A stretch of 64,000 nucleotides of DNA from Epiperipatus broadwayi (GCA_028023455.1 JAQFVV010006246.1:27501-91500), one strand, 5' to 3'; positions 1-13,837 are shown, numbered from the stretch's first letter. Notes: generated by a model from the letters alone, not told the origin. Program-made: numbers and translations.

Positions 1-2392
1 ATATAATTGTAAATTTTTTTGTTATATTTATATGTATTTTGATTTAAGGTATTTAATTAAACTATTTGATATGACAACAAAGAAGAATGGGGAGGCTCGA
101 AATGCTAAAACAATCTTTGTTTAAATTCAGCTTGTTGCCTTTAATTAAAATTGTCATTCGCAATTAAGATCGAAAACAAATTGTTTATCAGTTGTTGTCA
201 AATGATTTAAAATAGCTAAAAATGGTATTTCGAGCTTTATCTGTATAAAAACATGTTGTTAATTAAATGTCTGAAAAGGGATTATAGAGATAAGGTTGGT
301 ATATGAAATTGCATTCTGGACAGTATTAAAATGTTATAAAAGGAACCACAGAACAAAGGAAGTTAGTTTACTTTGAGTTGACTTTCAGTTTTTAGTTGAG
401 TTCAGAGGAGTTTTTAGTCAGTTGAGTTTAATTACTTTTAAGAAGCCAACACAAGTTCTGCATGATGAAGAGTGAGTAGTGGAATCTAGCACCTTTTTCT
501 TCTTCTCTCAAAGAACTGTCTACCAGCCATCAAAATTCCATCTGACCTGCCATAAGAGATGACGTAGATTTGCCAACCTACCTGCTGCTATGCTGATATC
601 TTAGGTAAAATCATGAAATTTCGAGCTGCTTTAATACAAACATTCACGGGTGATTTATAATTTGTAGCTAAATTAATTCATAGATCCATTTGTGATGTTT
701 TGCTAATTTTGCTCGTAAACTCTCTCTCTATAATCCTTTGTTAATACTTCTGTAATTCTAAATATATATTACTTTCATGCTTAATTTATTTTTATATAAC
801 TTTATGCATATCAATTAAATGTATACAATTTATTTTGTTTAATATATATATTATTTTCTTTAATATGTCGGTATCAATCAATCTCGCGACTGTAATTAAA
901 TTCATTAGTAAAATTATATTCATTTGTTTATTTAAAATAGTAATCATTCACCAGGTTGGTTGTATACTTAAAAGTATTTTATTATGGATACTTATTTTAT
1001 TTTGTTGTTTAGTTGCCCTTATAAAAGATTGCGACACTTAATATAAAATTCTACCTTTTCTTACCATTGCCTGAAGGGCTAATTCTTTAGTTAATACATA
1101 TATGGGAATCGAATTCAAATATAAATTTTATTAGCTTAATAATATAAATAAAAGTTATTATTCATTATGATTTGTTAAATGACTCAGAATTGAAAACAGA
1201 TTATTGCGCAAGAGGTTAGACCCTTTCCAAACTTTAAATAATAATATGAAAATTATGTTATAAAATGATATTCATGTCCAATAACGTTGCTGGCATACAT
1301 TTCCATTATTCTGATATTTTATCTTCTCCATTTCTCAATTGTTTAGTCATTGGGAACGTCTAAAGCTACTATCCTACTTTTCAAAATCGTTCGTAATCAG
1401 GTACAATGCTTCCTGTGAAACGTAAAGTTTATGAGGGTTATGATATTATGTGCTGCAGAAGACAGAGCATCCAGATTCTGGGCTCTCAAACCCAGACCCT
1501 CCTTCGATATCATTCCACCAGAATGCATGGACATATCCAGTCTCAGTTCGTTTCAAATACTCTTTAAAATGATAAAATATCCACAATCGCCATGAGGCTT
1601 TATTTCTTTATTGTATGCTAGTACTGTTAATTTGCTCTTGAATTTGATCATTCATCCATCTAAACATTTAGTAAGTCACAATGATATGTTAAAGATAATG
1701 ATTCATTTCGTAAAAATACATTTAGTTTATTGAGTTAAGATGCTTTCTTTTAAAAACCGTTATCGATTCCTATAGACGTAAATCTAATTTATATTAACGA
1801 TTGCATAACTTACTCTCGTATATAAAGAGCATTGTTTGTTTTTTATTTCTAAAAGACGTCTTTTCCAAACAATGCGAATAAAAGTATAAATAATGGTTCC
1901 CCAAAGAAATACATGATTGAAATCATATATTTTGCCCGTTATCAAATAAATCATTTACTATTAAAACTGTCATGATCTTTTATATTTATTTTCGGCATCC
2001 ACAATGCTCCATAGGAAAAGTTTTTTTTAATTAGCTTATTAACTCCGCATAAGTTATAAAACACTATAAAATTGTATATGTAAAATTTATATTTATTAAA
2101 TGAGTGATAGAGGGGATTTTATACAACAAATTCCCAAGTCTTGTAAATAAATAGTATTGTCCCAAGCGTGAAACTATTTGGTAAAATATACATACGTTTC
2201 CTAAATCTTTTGTAATATATATATGTGTTTGTTTAATATTTAATAAATATATCTATTTCATGTAAATCCTGGTTTGTTTTTGAATTATTATTTTCTAGTT
2301 AATATTTAGCAATATTTTCTTTAGCTAATAGCTTAGCATTAGTGAATAAATAACTATAATAAATGTAATTCCTGGGCTACTCTGACCTCGAT
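1..2392. other. AT-rich DNA without a recognised gene
   Basis: I see no exon or conserved protein motif here. The 68-codon open frame at 835-1041 is hydrophobic AT-rich translation with no family resemblance. Positions 1-650 are slightly less AT-rich than the rest and contain a TATA-like promoter candidate (listed separately). Around 1440-1560 there is another less AT-rich patch (positions 1478-1500 read like a weak tRNA B box), which could be an old SINE scrap, but I cannot establish it. Confidence 0.5.
334..395 (+). promoter_or_regulatory. TATA-box promoter-like segment
   Basis: A TATAAAAGG-type box at 335-343 is followed at about 385 by an initiator-like TTCAGTTT and a stretch rich in GTTGAG/GTTCAG. 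A consensus splice donor-like GAGTGAGTA lies near 469-477. This could be a promoter of a host transcript or a decayed LTR. No open frame follows, so the call rests on the box alone. Confidence 0.2.
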
Positions 2393-2466
2393 CATCATCA
2401 TCAGTCTGATCTTATGCTTTACTGCTTTGCATATGGGCATGGATTTAAAATAATTTTACTGTATCA

Positions 2467-2623
2467 TCAGAATTGTTCATTGGGTCAGAGATTCGAAGAA
2501 TAGGAAAATAGGTTAGAATTCAGGATTGCTCCAGACCTGTGTATCTCGAGCATGATCGGATTCAAGGTACTTTTGCTTAGGATTTGAATCTTGTTAAGTG
2601 AGCATACTATTTTGACCGGTACA
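2467..2623 (+). mobile_element. Divergent SINE copy (GACCGGTAC family)
   Basis: This segment aligns by eye with two better copies at 38868-39044 (+) and 35141-35335 (-). Shared landmarks in order are TTGTTCATT, a degenerate B-box region (TTAGAATTCAGG in place of GGTTCGAATCCAGG), a TTCAAGGTAC/TTGAAGTAC block, and the 3' block TTTTGACCGGTACA at 2610-2623. It is the most diverged of the three. The family is probably tRNA-derived because the better copies hold a consensus B box. Confidence 0.55.
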
Positions 2624-2670
2624 ATATGTATATGTAATAGATTTGATGTGTGTGTATATATATACACACA

Positions 2671-4391
2671 CCTTTACCCTGCTTAGCGATTGTCTACTTA
2701 GTGATATTTCACAATAGCAAACATCATCAATTTGTACCCACTACTTCGATGTACAATCGGTTATTTGCTATAATGATCAGGAAAAATTTTTTTAAAAAAA
2801 ATTTTGGCAGCCATCTTGAATTTTGCATCACTGATGGCATCAGAGATAGATATATTAAATTCATTTTACCCAAAAGCAAAAGTATATTATTGTAATATGT
2901 ATACAGGTAATGACTTTGCTGTAAGTGTATACACATACAACATTTTATTCATAAAACACTTAAAATATCTATAATTACTGAATCTATAATACTGTATACA
3001 TCATATATAATAAATAACACAGCAAATGTTCATCCACTTTTACTTTTAAAATATGTATATATGTTCCACAATAATATCAACAAATTAAAAATCCTTCTTT
3101 TTCTTTTCAAAAACTTTATTTTCTTATCTCAATACTGAAAATATACAGTATATATATTTATATAATACAAAACTCCAATGTTTCAACGTTAATTTGTAAT
3201 TAAATAATGTAAAAGAAAGAGTAATAAAATATAGCAGTGGGAAAGAGATATCCTTGAAAATGACTGTATGAAGATAAACAGTTGAAATGTTGGAGTTTTG
3301 TATTATATAAATACTGTATATACAGTATATATATATATGTTCAGTATTGAGATAAGAAAATAAAGTTTTTGAAAAAAAAGAAGGATTTTTAATTTGTTGA
3401 TAATACTGTATACAAATACTCCAATATATAAATACAGTACAGGACAAATAAAATACCATCATCACAAACTTTCAGGAAAACACTAAATATGAATATTAAA
3501 CTGTGTGTGTGTGTGTTTCTTAAGTACAATATATTATTTTTAGAACACCTGGATAATTATGTAAAAATAGTTATTGATTTTGTAACTTCATTAATAAACA
3601 TGTTGTTTACACTCAAGATGTTTCAAATCAAAAGAAAAAAAAATTTTAAATTGCAAATGTCGAATTAGAAAAGTTTAAAAAGAAAAATAGATTGCATTTA
3701 ATTAATAATCTTTCTACTCGAATAGGGGGGGGGCATTATTATATTACTAAAAATATGCAGTAAGAAAAATAAACCTAGCAGTATGTTTTAGAAAATTAGA
3801 AGTAGATTTTTTACTTTTAAAAAAGTTGATTTTTTTTTTTTAAAGTTGACTGCTTTACAATAAGCATTAAGCATTTTGTTACTGTGGAGTACAGTAATAA
3901 GTCTTTATGTTCAATTAAATAATTAATAATTAAACATTGTTTTTTAATTTGAATAATTTCACATAAGTAATAAACATAAATGTATAGTAGTAATATATAC
4001 TGTAATACAAATTAAAAAAAAGGGACTTCAGTATGGATTTTTTTTTTCATTACAATGAAATACTTCTGCAGAAGAATATAAAAACTTTTAAATTCAAATT
4101 TAGTTTCACTTTCTCTTTCTTTTTGCTGTTCTGTACTTTTTAAAGTGAAAATATGCATTTTTTCCTAGTGATATAAAACTTTTCTTTTTAGATGCTGTAT
4201 TTAGTCATCATTGTCATGAAAAAATCAAGAAAATCTTTGAGCTTGGAAACCAATGTGGATATTTTATGTTGACTGGAACAGACCAATTTTTTTCCCATAG
4301 ACCCCCATTATAATTACGTATTTTGTATATGATATTCTTGCTTAATGATGAGTTTTGGAGGAACAATTGCCATCGCTAAGTGGGGTAAAGG
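2671..4391. mobile_element. DNA-transposon-like element with terminal inverted repeats
   Basis: The left end (2671-2690, CCTTTACCCTGCTTAGCGAT) matches the reverse complement of the right end (4372-4391) at 18 of 20 positions. Outside both ends lies TATATA-rich sequence, so the exact boundary and target duplication are unclear. The ACTTAGCGAT words are reminiscent of Tigger/pogo-type ends, but this is only a resemblance. No transposase frame is visible, so this is a non-autonomous or gutted copy. A separate foldback structure (3075-3402) lies inside it. Confidence 0.5.
3075..3402. repeat. Foldback element: long inverted repeat, possibly retroelement tails head to head
   Basis: The arm 3075-3187 is the near-perfect reverse complement of the arm 3281-3402, including GTTGAAA..TTGGAGTTTTG, a TACAGTATATA block, AATAAAG and AAGGATTTTTAATTTGTTGATA. 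The spacer is about 93 bp. In the plus direction the right arm resembles the sense tail of the Penelope-like element at 25-29 kb (TTGAAACGTTG, then AATAAA and an A/G-rich stretch). Just before it stands a hairpin ACTGT (3263-3267) / ACAGT (3278-3282) followed by TGAAA. I infer two retroelement tails joined head to head, but a MITE is a fair alternative. Confidence 0.6.
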
Positions 4392-5184
4392 TTTGTATAT
4401 ATATATGCAATAGGATGTAAAAAATAAGACTATTTTTAATGGGATATGTTTGCTTGTATTGTTGTATGATAATTATTTTATGTATATATGTATTTATGTA
4501 TATTTTAGCTCTAAGGAAAACTGCTGGTCAGTGAAAAGTGTCAGATTGATTAAGTTAAATAAAAGAAATCTTTTGCATTTCAAATTTATTTTTACAACAT
4601 GAATGAATAAATGGTAATTCCCAATAAATGTATCAAAGTCTGCTTTAACCTATTCAAGTCAACTCTGCCTGTCAAATTTTTGAATAGAGCCTAGTGAATA
4701 GTAGGTTAAACACATCTCTATGTTTGATTTTTTTTTTATAATTAAATCTTTTTTATGTACATTATATAACTAATTTCTATTCGTAACACACTCACATATA
4801 TATATAAGCCTTCTAATAATTGCAATTGAAAAAAAATTAATATTTAATATTTTAAAATTATAAAATAAATATCTAAATAAAGTTATCGATAGCAAAGAAA
4901 AGAAGTGCATGGTCATTAGCTGCACATTATTTAGTGAAAAGGTTAGAACAATAAAATATTACATTTTACTATTTTTTGTTATTAAAAAATGATATATTTA
5001 TAATTAGTCATCATCAAAACAAACAAAAAAAATCTAAATGTTAATAAATCATTTATTATTATTAAAAATTTTTATGTACAGTTTTCACAAAAGCAATTTT
5101 CTTTTAGCTATAAGATGAAGCTTCCAGTTCTTGTAACAAACTTTTTAAAAGAAGGTTTTTTTTAAATAAAATGTTTTTAAAGAT
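3481..5184. other. AT-rich DNA without a recognised gene
   Basis: Apart from the right end of the inverted-repeat element at 4391, I see only homopolymer runs (a G9 run near 3726), short (TA)n tracts and AT-rich filler here. Confidence 0.5.
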
Positions 5185-5246
5185 AATCTCCTACTAGTGA
5201 CATAGTTTTTAGTTTAATCTCCTACTAGTGACATAGTTTTTAGTTT
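5185..5246 (+). repeat. Tandem duplication, 2 x 31 bp
   Basis: A 31-bp unit starting AATCTCCTACTAGTGACATA occurs twice, back to back, without visible mismatch. It lies in otherwise unique AT-rich sequence and has no coding potential. The identity suggests a recent duplication. Confidence 0.9.
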
Positions 5247-6026
5247 AGCATAATGTCTTTTACAAAAATATTGCATCATAATTATTAACAATTACTGAAA
5301 ATTACATTTTTGTCTTATTTAGCTTCAAAGTAAAATATTCTAAAGTATCAGCCAATCACAAATCTCATTTATAAGCCATCTCCTTCATATCTTTGTCATA
5401 ACAATAGAAAGTGCTACCAATCATACACAAAGATCTGTAAAGGTCTGTATAATTTTGACATCTTTAGGTTTTTTTAAATTAATACATAAAAATTGTCACA
5501 TCATAGACAAAGAAAAGCTACAAACCATTACATGCCATAATATAAGTTATACATACACTTGTAAGACTTAAAAAGGGAAACTTAAAGCATAGATTCTACT
5601 AAACACCATTAAATAGTTAAAACACTAACAGTGTATTATAATTTTTAGAGTATCTCAATAACATCATGTAGATAATGCTAGGTAATGATATTATGTGATC
5701 AGTATCAGAAGGCATGGTCACTATATCTCTGTACTTTTCTTTGTTACATTATAGTTAAATTTACTGACTTCTATTGTTAAAAATAAACCATATATGAATA
5801 CAATTAAAGTGTGTGTATATATATATATGAAAGAGACAGTGAATATTGACTCTGACATTTATGTAAACAAAAATACACTTGTTTTGGAGGTCTTGGTAAA
5901 GCTCCATCTATTGATCATATATATATATATATGGTTTTAAACAATTTTTACACAATTATTTTGGAAAAATAATCAAAAGTATTTCTCAAAATAATCTTGC
6001 AAATACTGTGAAAACCAGGTTATAAA

Positions 6027-6163
6027 TAACAAACCATTAGTCTTGTGTTGTTAGCTGAGAGGTATCGCAGCCACCATGCAAGCAAATAGTTGGTTGCAGA
6101 CAGTTGTGGGTTCGCATCCCAGCTGATGCTATGACACATAGAAAAAAAAGTAACAAACCATTA
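6027..6163 (+). mobile_element. Short tRNA-derived SINE with 13-bp target-site duplication
   Basis: The core (6040-6150) holds a Pol III A box (TTAGCTGAGAGG, 6051-6062) and B box (GGTTCGCATCC, 6109-6119) about 47 bp apart, as in a tRNA. It ends in an A8 tract (6142-6149). The same 13 bases, TAACAAACCATTA, stand immediately before (6027-6039) and after (6151-6163). This is the signature of LINE-driven retroposition of a tRNA-like transcript. The unit is only about 110 bp, with almost nothing between the tRNA-like head and the A-tail. It does not look like a working tRNA gene: the ends do not form an evident acceptor stem and an A-tail replaces a Pol III terminator. Confidence 0.8.
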
Positions 6164-9100
6164 ATGCCTTGTAGGCTGTATTTTTTGTATGTGAACAAAA
6201 GAAAAAACTCCTCTGAAGTTTCTGATTGTCAGGACAATATTGATATCTTCGGATTTATTTTAAATCAATAAATCAATATTTTATAGAATGAAGTTTTAAT
6301 GTTTTCAAAAACACTAGCATAATATCAGTTAAGATAGGAATAGAAACACTAGCTAAACCAGTACTATTATGCTATTCAACAAGCCACAATAATTATTACA
6401 AAATATTAATAAGACCGTCATTAAAAAATCATTTAACAATTCCTCAAATAATTTCTTAGATTGATGAGACTTTAAATTTTGAGTACTGTCAAAATTATTA
6501 TTAAAAAATAGATCTAATGATTTTAACTGGAGAGGTCATGATGTTTAAGTTTGAGAAGTGATTGGTTGAACAATCTAGGAACCTTTAGTTCTCAACTCTG
6601 TCATTTGACAATTGTGTTAAACCATACAGGTGAAAATCATTTTTAAAAGTCCAATCACTTATCTTTAGCATTATTATATATTTAAGTTACAAATAAAATA
6701 TATTATATTGTTTATATCCTCTTAATAATAATATATAAATATATTGTAATATTGTAGGCTTTAATTGATTTAATACTCATATAATTATTCAAAAAACCAA
6801 TAGTACAAAACTTCATAATTAAGAATAGTTTTCTTCCTTTTAAAATACAGTATATATTTTCTTTTGTTTAACCTTTGTTATTTCTTGACAAAAAAAAAAC
6901 ATTTTATAGAATTTGTTAATTAGAAAAGAGTAAATGTATTCAGACTAATTAGTTTTGCTTTAACTTTTGTTTTTATATGTAAGTTTGAATAAATTTAGTG
7001 TTACCAATGAAGATAAATATTTTTTAAGCAAATGAATAATAATACTGTATTCTTAGTATGTTTTTGCAAATACTGTCAGGTTTTTAGACAATTGCTATAA
7101 CATAATTAAATTCTAAATTGTTTATTTAAATTATTTTAAATGATTAGCAATTATGGGCTTACCCAGTATTTAATAATTAACTTTAAAAAGAAAAATAATA
7201 TTAATCTTTATTAAAATAGTAATTGAGAATTAATTAATTACTTATCATTGGAACTCGTCTTTAGAAGATTTTAAGATTTAATTTAATAAATAAATTTGAC
7301 TAGAACAAAAAAATATAAATATCTATAGGAAAAATGCCCATATTGTCTTCTCTGTCTCTCTCTCTCACCTTTAAAAATGAGTGACCATAAAAAAAATATC
7401 TATTATAATTGTGTCAAATTCATTAAAATCAAAAATAATCTATCAGGAGTGATAAAAATCCATGTATGAATATTATACCAAATGGTTAAAAAAAGTCCTA
7501 TAATGGATTTCAGAATATTTTACATTTTTATAGAATACAGCAGAGTAAGTAAATTTTATTTGTACATAGATAATTATAATCAGCTGCATTAAATATTTCA
7601 TGGTTTATAGCAGATTAAATTATATAATAATTCTATAAGATAATTAATAAATAAATATTTGAATGGCTTATTGCTTGAGAGTTCATAAGAAGTTTAAGCA
7701 CCTGAAATAGTAAATAGAGATACAATCCATAAAACTTCAGCTTCAAACTTTACACAGGTACTAATATAGTATGTGCTCTACACTCACTTTTTATTGCAGT
7801 TTTTGCTTTTACATATCATATGGAGCCACTAAAGCTGTATTAAAAATACTAATCAAAAAATTAAATATTTTCCCATGTTTTTTTTTTGCTTTTTTTTTTA
7901 CAAAATGAATAAAAGCTGATATGAAATAATGCACTTTTACAATAATAAAATAATTTTTTGATTTTTATAAAACAATAAGGAAATAAATATATAAATAGTG
8001 GAAGATAAAAAATTGAATATATTCCTGTATTTTCTTCACAATATCATTTGGATTACAATTGCTATAAAATGTCATGGCAAAGTAGGAGTACACCAGATCT
8101 CTATCCAGTTTACATGTTTGATTATAAACACAAAAAGGTTCATGTTATCTTCTTTCTTTTTTTATGTTAATTTCTTTGAAACTTTTACTTGCTTCATTAA
8201 GCTTATTATTTTTTATTGTTATTTACTTAATCCTCAACTATATATTCTACAATTTATTCATTAAATTAGACAACATTTTTATAATTTGTGCTTTAGTGTT
8301 GTATTTGACATTTACATTGATCTTAACTGTTGTTTGTTTTATAAGAAAAATAAAAAATATGTAATACATTTAGTATCATACTGAAAAAGAGAAAGAAAAA
8401 ATATTCCTATAAAAGTAGATAAAGTTCAGTTTTTCAATTAGTATTTTCAGTAATATTTCAGTATCCCCATATAGCATGTAAATACAAAAACTGAAGTGAA
8501 AAGTAAGCATAATGCACATGCAATACCGGTGGCACTGTCACATTGCATTAATATGACTAGAAACCTAATTTTAGTACCAGTAAAAAATAATATTAAAGAA
8601 AGACGAATAACAATATAAAATATATATTTTTTAAATTACAGATTAAATATAAATTTAAAAATATTGTTGACAAAATTACTAAAAATTATGACAATTCAGC
8701 AAATATATACATATATTAAAATTAATATATATATATATATCATCTGAATTTGAATCTAAACTGAATAAAACTTTAGAAATTTATTTGAGTTTTAAGTCTG
8801 ATATAATTATTTACTGATGATAAAACAAACAAACAAAAAAAAGAATTTGAATACATATTCAGCAGTTAACTAATCCAGTATTTTTTTTACAATGTTCCTC
8901 CATCAAAAACTGTTAGAGTGGTCTTTATACTGCATTTATCTATTGAACACAGTATTATTTTAGTTCAATTGACAGTTGAAGATTATTGTTGTAAATTATG
9001 AAACAATTATGCAGAATTTGTTGATTATTATATCATGATATCAAAGTTAATTAGAAGGGCTTGACAAAAAAAATGTTAGTTGAGTAATTAACTCATAATG

Positions 9101-12100
9101 GCTCTAATCTGCATGTGATACCACTACTAATTTACAAATATTTTAATTTCATATTATTTTTAAAATTAAAGAAGTGTTCCTTTTAACATTTTCCTAAATA
9201 TATCTCTAGTTTGCAACAATCACAGTTTGAATTTAGCTCATATAGTGTTAATTTTATATCCCCCCCCCTTCTGTTTTAGCATTATCTGATAAACTTGTAG
9301 TCTTGATGTGGCTATAAATTTTTGTCATCTTTTTTAAATTACGGTTCTTTTTTACTTTTTAAAACAAAATATAATAAAATGTGTTATAACTAATAGCAAC
9401 AATAGTAAATAGCCCATTTGTTTTATTAAAATCACTGATTATTAGAAAGCAATCAACTAATTATAAAAAAGCTATCAACTGAATACAATTAAACAAAAGT
9501 GAATTTATTTCTTGTTCTGCTTATATTTTTATTTTTAATAATACAAATAACTTAACATTTACTTTGAAGTAATAATTACATAAAACAAATACATATCTTA
9601 GGAGTGGTGTGAGATACTGTTTATAATCTAAATGTTGCTAAACCTCAAAGCAGCTGTTGTGAGTTAATTTATATATAAATGAATACATACTAAATAGATA
9701 AACCCACTTTGCAAATATGTAACAATATCTAAAAATGTTGATGCCAATCACTGTACATGAAACATGCATTATCATGTCAACATAATATGTGAAAAATTAT
9801 GCATGCATAGAATTGTATGACATTGAAAACTGGCTTGGATATAATGTATATGTTACATAAGAAATTATTTCTACTTTGAAAAAAAAACAGTTTATAGTGA
9901 AAATATAAAAAGAATTATATATATATATATGTATCCAGTGTCAAAAATGGAAATTAATGAAGTTGATTATGCTGTTCTTTCATATAAATTATAATAAATA
10001 ATAAAAAATCATATACAGCAACTATATATTGTGACCGTCAGCTTTTGTCCTACAGCTGACTGTCAAGTTTTATAATAGCATAGTATTTTTAAAAAAATTT
10101 AATAGTTTAATTTTATGATAATTCAACTTTATCACTACTTAATAATTAAATGTTTATTTGGCTGATTAGCCAATTTAAAAGAACTTTTATAATTTTTATG
10201 ATTTAAAAAAGTAACCTAATGAGGCAGTTTATAATGTTTGAATTTCTTAAGTAGCTCTATTATAATTTTAACTTCTTAATCTTAAAATTATTACTAATGT
10301 AAAGTACTAGTGAGTTTAATTTAAAATATTGAAATTCAAACCATCCTAATTTAGTTGTTAGAGTTTATCAAAAGTTAATATTAGAATAAAAACTTAAAGA
10401 CAAGTTCAAACCTTTAACATTAGGTTGCTAATGTTTAAATATGTGTAAACATATCTTATTTAAACTTAATTGTAGTAAGAATATTTTAATTAAATAATCT
10501 CAAGTTTAATTGATTAAAGAAAAAATAATTTTAAATCTAAGAATTAAATAAATAGGATATGAATATGGATGCATATATGGGAAAGCTTTAATTTCTTAAT
10601 ACTTCCTTAATTAGATTTAGTATTAAAGTTATTCTTAAAACATCTTTATTTAAAAAAATACAATTAACTAATATTCTGGGATCTTATTAAATTTTAAAAA
10701 AAATGTTTAAAGGAAAATATTGTAAAGTACTATTCTTTTTAAAATTATGTAACTTTTATTATGTAATATTTTATTTTTTATTTATTGTAATACATTTAAT
10801 TTCTAAATACTTTGTTTTAAAAAAATGTAATAATCTAGACATTTTTTAAGAAAGCTCTGGAAATACATAAATTAGTTTATTTTTAGTAATTTTTCCTAAG
10901 ATACTAAGAAGTCTTTGATATCTGACCAATATAGATCAATTGGGAGTAATCAAAATGGCAATTTCTAGCCATCAAAATTGGTCACATGCCTTATGTTATA
11001 AATAAAACAGGTGAATACACTTGAACACCTTTGCTTATTTGTAGACACTAATTCTTTCTTGCAGAAAGAAAGAACTAAATATTTTTGTCTAAGTTGTAAT
11101 TATTTTTAATAAATTTTATTTTTGTTCTAAAGAATTAAAAAGAATGAATTTCTAAATTAACCTCATCCATGCACAATCTTTAAATTAATAAAACTTTTCA
11201 GCATGTGAAATTACATTACATAAGTATTATGGGAAATTCAACAGAAACCTCACAGATATTAAATTATTTTTGCTAAAATTAAGTACTTCAATGGATTTTA
11301 GGAAAAAATGTCATTATCATTCCTGTTACATAAAAACTTTTATCAAGTTTATTTTCCATCCTGTATGTAGATGATGTTGTAAAATTAAATTTTAAGATAT
11401 GCTGACAGCGTTGAAATGATTAAAGATTTTGCATTATTATAACTATTCTTTAAGTGACTTTTATTTTAAGAATTCTTAAATTTTTTGTATATTAAAAAAA
11501 AAGCTGTCTTTGGAATTATTTCATTTTTAAATAAAAAGTCTTTAAATTCAAATTACAGAACCTGTTTTCTAATTATGATATATTTTATAAATGTCTTACC
11601 TGAATTTGTACATGTTTCAATAAGGAGATATTTAATTTAATTCCAACTTTTCATATGTCTTAATTTCCTGGTAAAACTTTTATTATTTGGACACTATACA
11701 TATTTTATAAATGCATTTAAATGAATGACTTTAAATTTATATAATATGCATTATCATTATTATTATGAAACATTTGTTTAAAGAATAATATTAATTTATT
11801 TAAAAGGTGAATTATATAAAAACTATTACCTTTAAAATGACATTTACTATTATTAAAAGTGATGTGAAATTGACTTACTCACTAAATATTTTTATTTTGT
11901 TTACTTCAAGCTAAAACAAGAAAATATATTTTTTTAATGTATTGAAGTTAAACTTATTGACTTGTACTGTTTTATAAAAATGCATTAGTATTATAATATG
12001 CACTTTTAAATATATATTTCTGAGATATCAATGGAAATTTATTTCTTTGAATTAATTATTATTTTTTAAATTATCACTTTTTATCAACAGATGGAATAAA

Positions 12101-13837
12101 TTACATTATATCTAATCAAAATGTGAATGCTCCTGAATTATTGGAATAAAAATTTATCTATAAATTTATCCTCCATTTATTTCAATTATTATTAGAAATA
12201 TGCTCTGTTTTAAAATGTGACTTCTAAAAAAAATCGTTACTTAATACTTATAACATGTATACTTTGAAAAGATATATGAAGTTAGTATATGATATTCTGC
12301 TGAAATATTACATGTACATCATATTTGTAATTTTACTCATGAAATATAATTCATCAGTTTGAATGGTTATATGTATTTGTGCTAGTGCCTTTAAAGATTT
12401 TTACACAATCTTATTGTGTAAAATATTGAGCATGTAAGTTAAATATGCTATATTACAATACTTCAGAATTCTATTTTCAGTGACTGTATCTTGTCAAATA
12501 ATAGAAACCAAGATGAAGAATTTTTTGTTGTTATTTTTGATAAAAGGATATAGTTATTGAATTTAAATATTTATGATATTGTAAAATACTATTGTTATTA
12601 TTACTTTATGCATTTTATTTGGTATAATTTTTATAAATCACTTATAAAGTATATTATAAAAAGTTCTTAGAATATTGACATATTTATAAAGCTATATTTT
12701 AAATGTGTTATATTTGTCTTTATTATGACGTTATTTATTTTGAATGTATATGCAATGCTGAAAGAGGTAGAAGCTGATATATGTTCTTATTGTTTATTTT
12801 TATGCTATAATTTTTATTCAGCTATGTTCAGCACTAATTGTTGATTTATCCATTTTAAATATCACTAGGCCATTACTATTTTAAAAAAGGATTGTAGCAT
12901 TAGTCTCTTGTATTGAGTGTACTTTACATTGTCAGTATATTTTATAAATATTTTAGCATTAGTCTCTCATTAATTCATATTTATCTTGGCAGTGTATCTT
13001 TAATGGAGATTGTGATTTTGTCTCTCTTATATTGTGATATTTTTCCAATGAATTATATTGTTTTTTATCTTATATTGAAGTATATAATGCTTTGTTAAGG
13101 CTTGATGGGCCATTCTCATTATCTTTATTACTAGTGATAAAATCCTAATTCATTTATTGTCCTCAAATATAAATGCCCTTTCCTTGAGTTCATGCTATTA
13201 TTTACTTTGCCTTTACCTTATTATCCCAAATGCGGATTTATTTGTGATGTATTTTGGTATAAAATCATGAGGAGTGTACTACCAGATCTTTATCCTGGCA
13301 ATTGATATATTTGTAGGTACTGAGAAATGTTATTCTTTCTTTCAGTCACATTTTTCATATCTGAGTGTAGATTGTTTGTTTTAATGTGTAAGTCTTGTAG
13401 CTGTGTATTTTCAGCATCTTAAAATGTAAATATGATAAATATTTAATATTAACATTTTTAAATTGGATATATGGCCTCAGTAAAGAATATACATCTTCAG
13501 AATTCATATTACCACATGAATTGGTAAGTTACATTTTATAAGAGTATTAAATACATTTATTATGGACATTATAATAGAATGATTGTTTTGTAAAATGAGA
13601 GAATTTATTCAAAAATCAACATTGTAAAACATTTCATTAACCATCCAATATTATTTATTTTCTATTTATTTAGTTTAAAATGTAAATTATAATTTTCCTT
13701 TATATTAAATTTTGTTTAGTATATTCAAAGAATTAATCTTGATAACATTCTAAAATAGCAAAATTGTTTGTTTGTAAAAGGTTTTCATGTCAAAGATAAA
13801 TGTTAATTTTATTAACTTGTTTTCTTGACTGTTTCTC
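6164..13837. other. Long AT-rich tract without a recognised gene
   Basis: About 7.7 kb with no recognisable exon, RNA gene or element. Open frames at 7998-8364 and 12913-13098 are AT-rich hydrophobic translations with no motif. There are scattered (TA)n, poly(A)/(T) runs and a C8 run near 9261. A short perfect hairpin lies near 12401-12423 (TTACACAAT/ATTGTGTAA). It could be intergenic or intronic; nothing in the sequence decides. Confidence 0.5.

Noticed and set aside
2393-2405. (ATC)n run as the tail of another RTE copy on the minus strand
   Set aside because: The adjoining sequence does not match the RTE 3' end, unlike that at 20905. The same applies to the run at 19118-19145.
2650-2936. 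Coding frames on both strands
   Set aside because: They lie inside the left part of the TIR element and show no protein motif; a chance overlap of open frames in AT-rich DNA.
6040-6150. A functional tRNA gene
   Set aside because: A and B boxes are present, but there is no clear acceptor stem, an A-tail follows, and a 13-bp duplication flanks it, so it is a SINE insertion.
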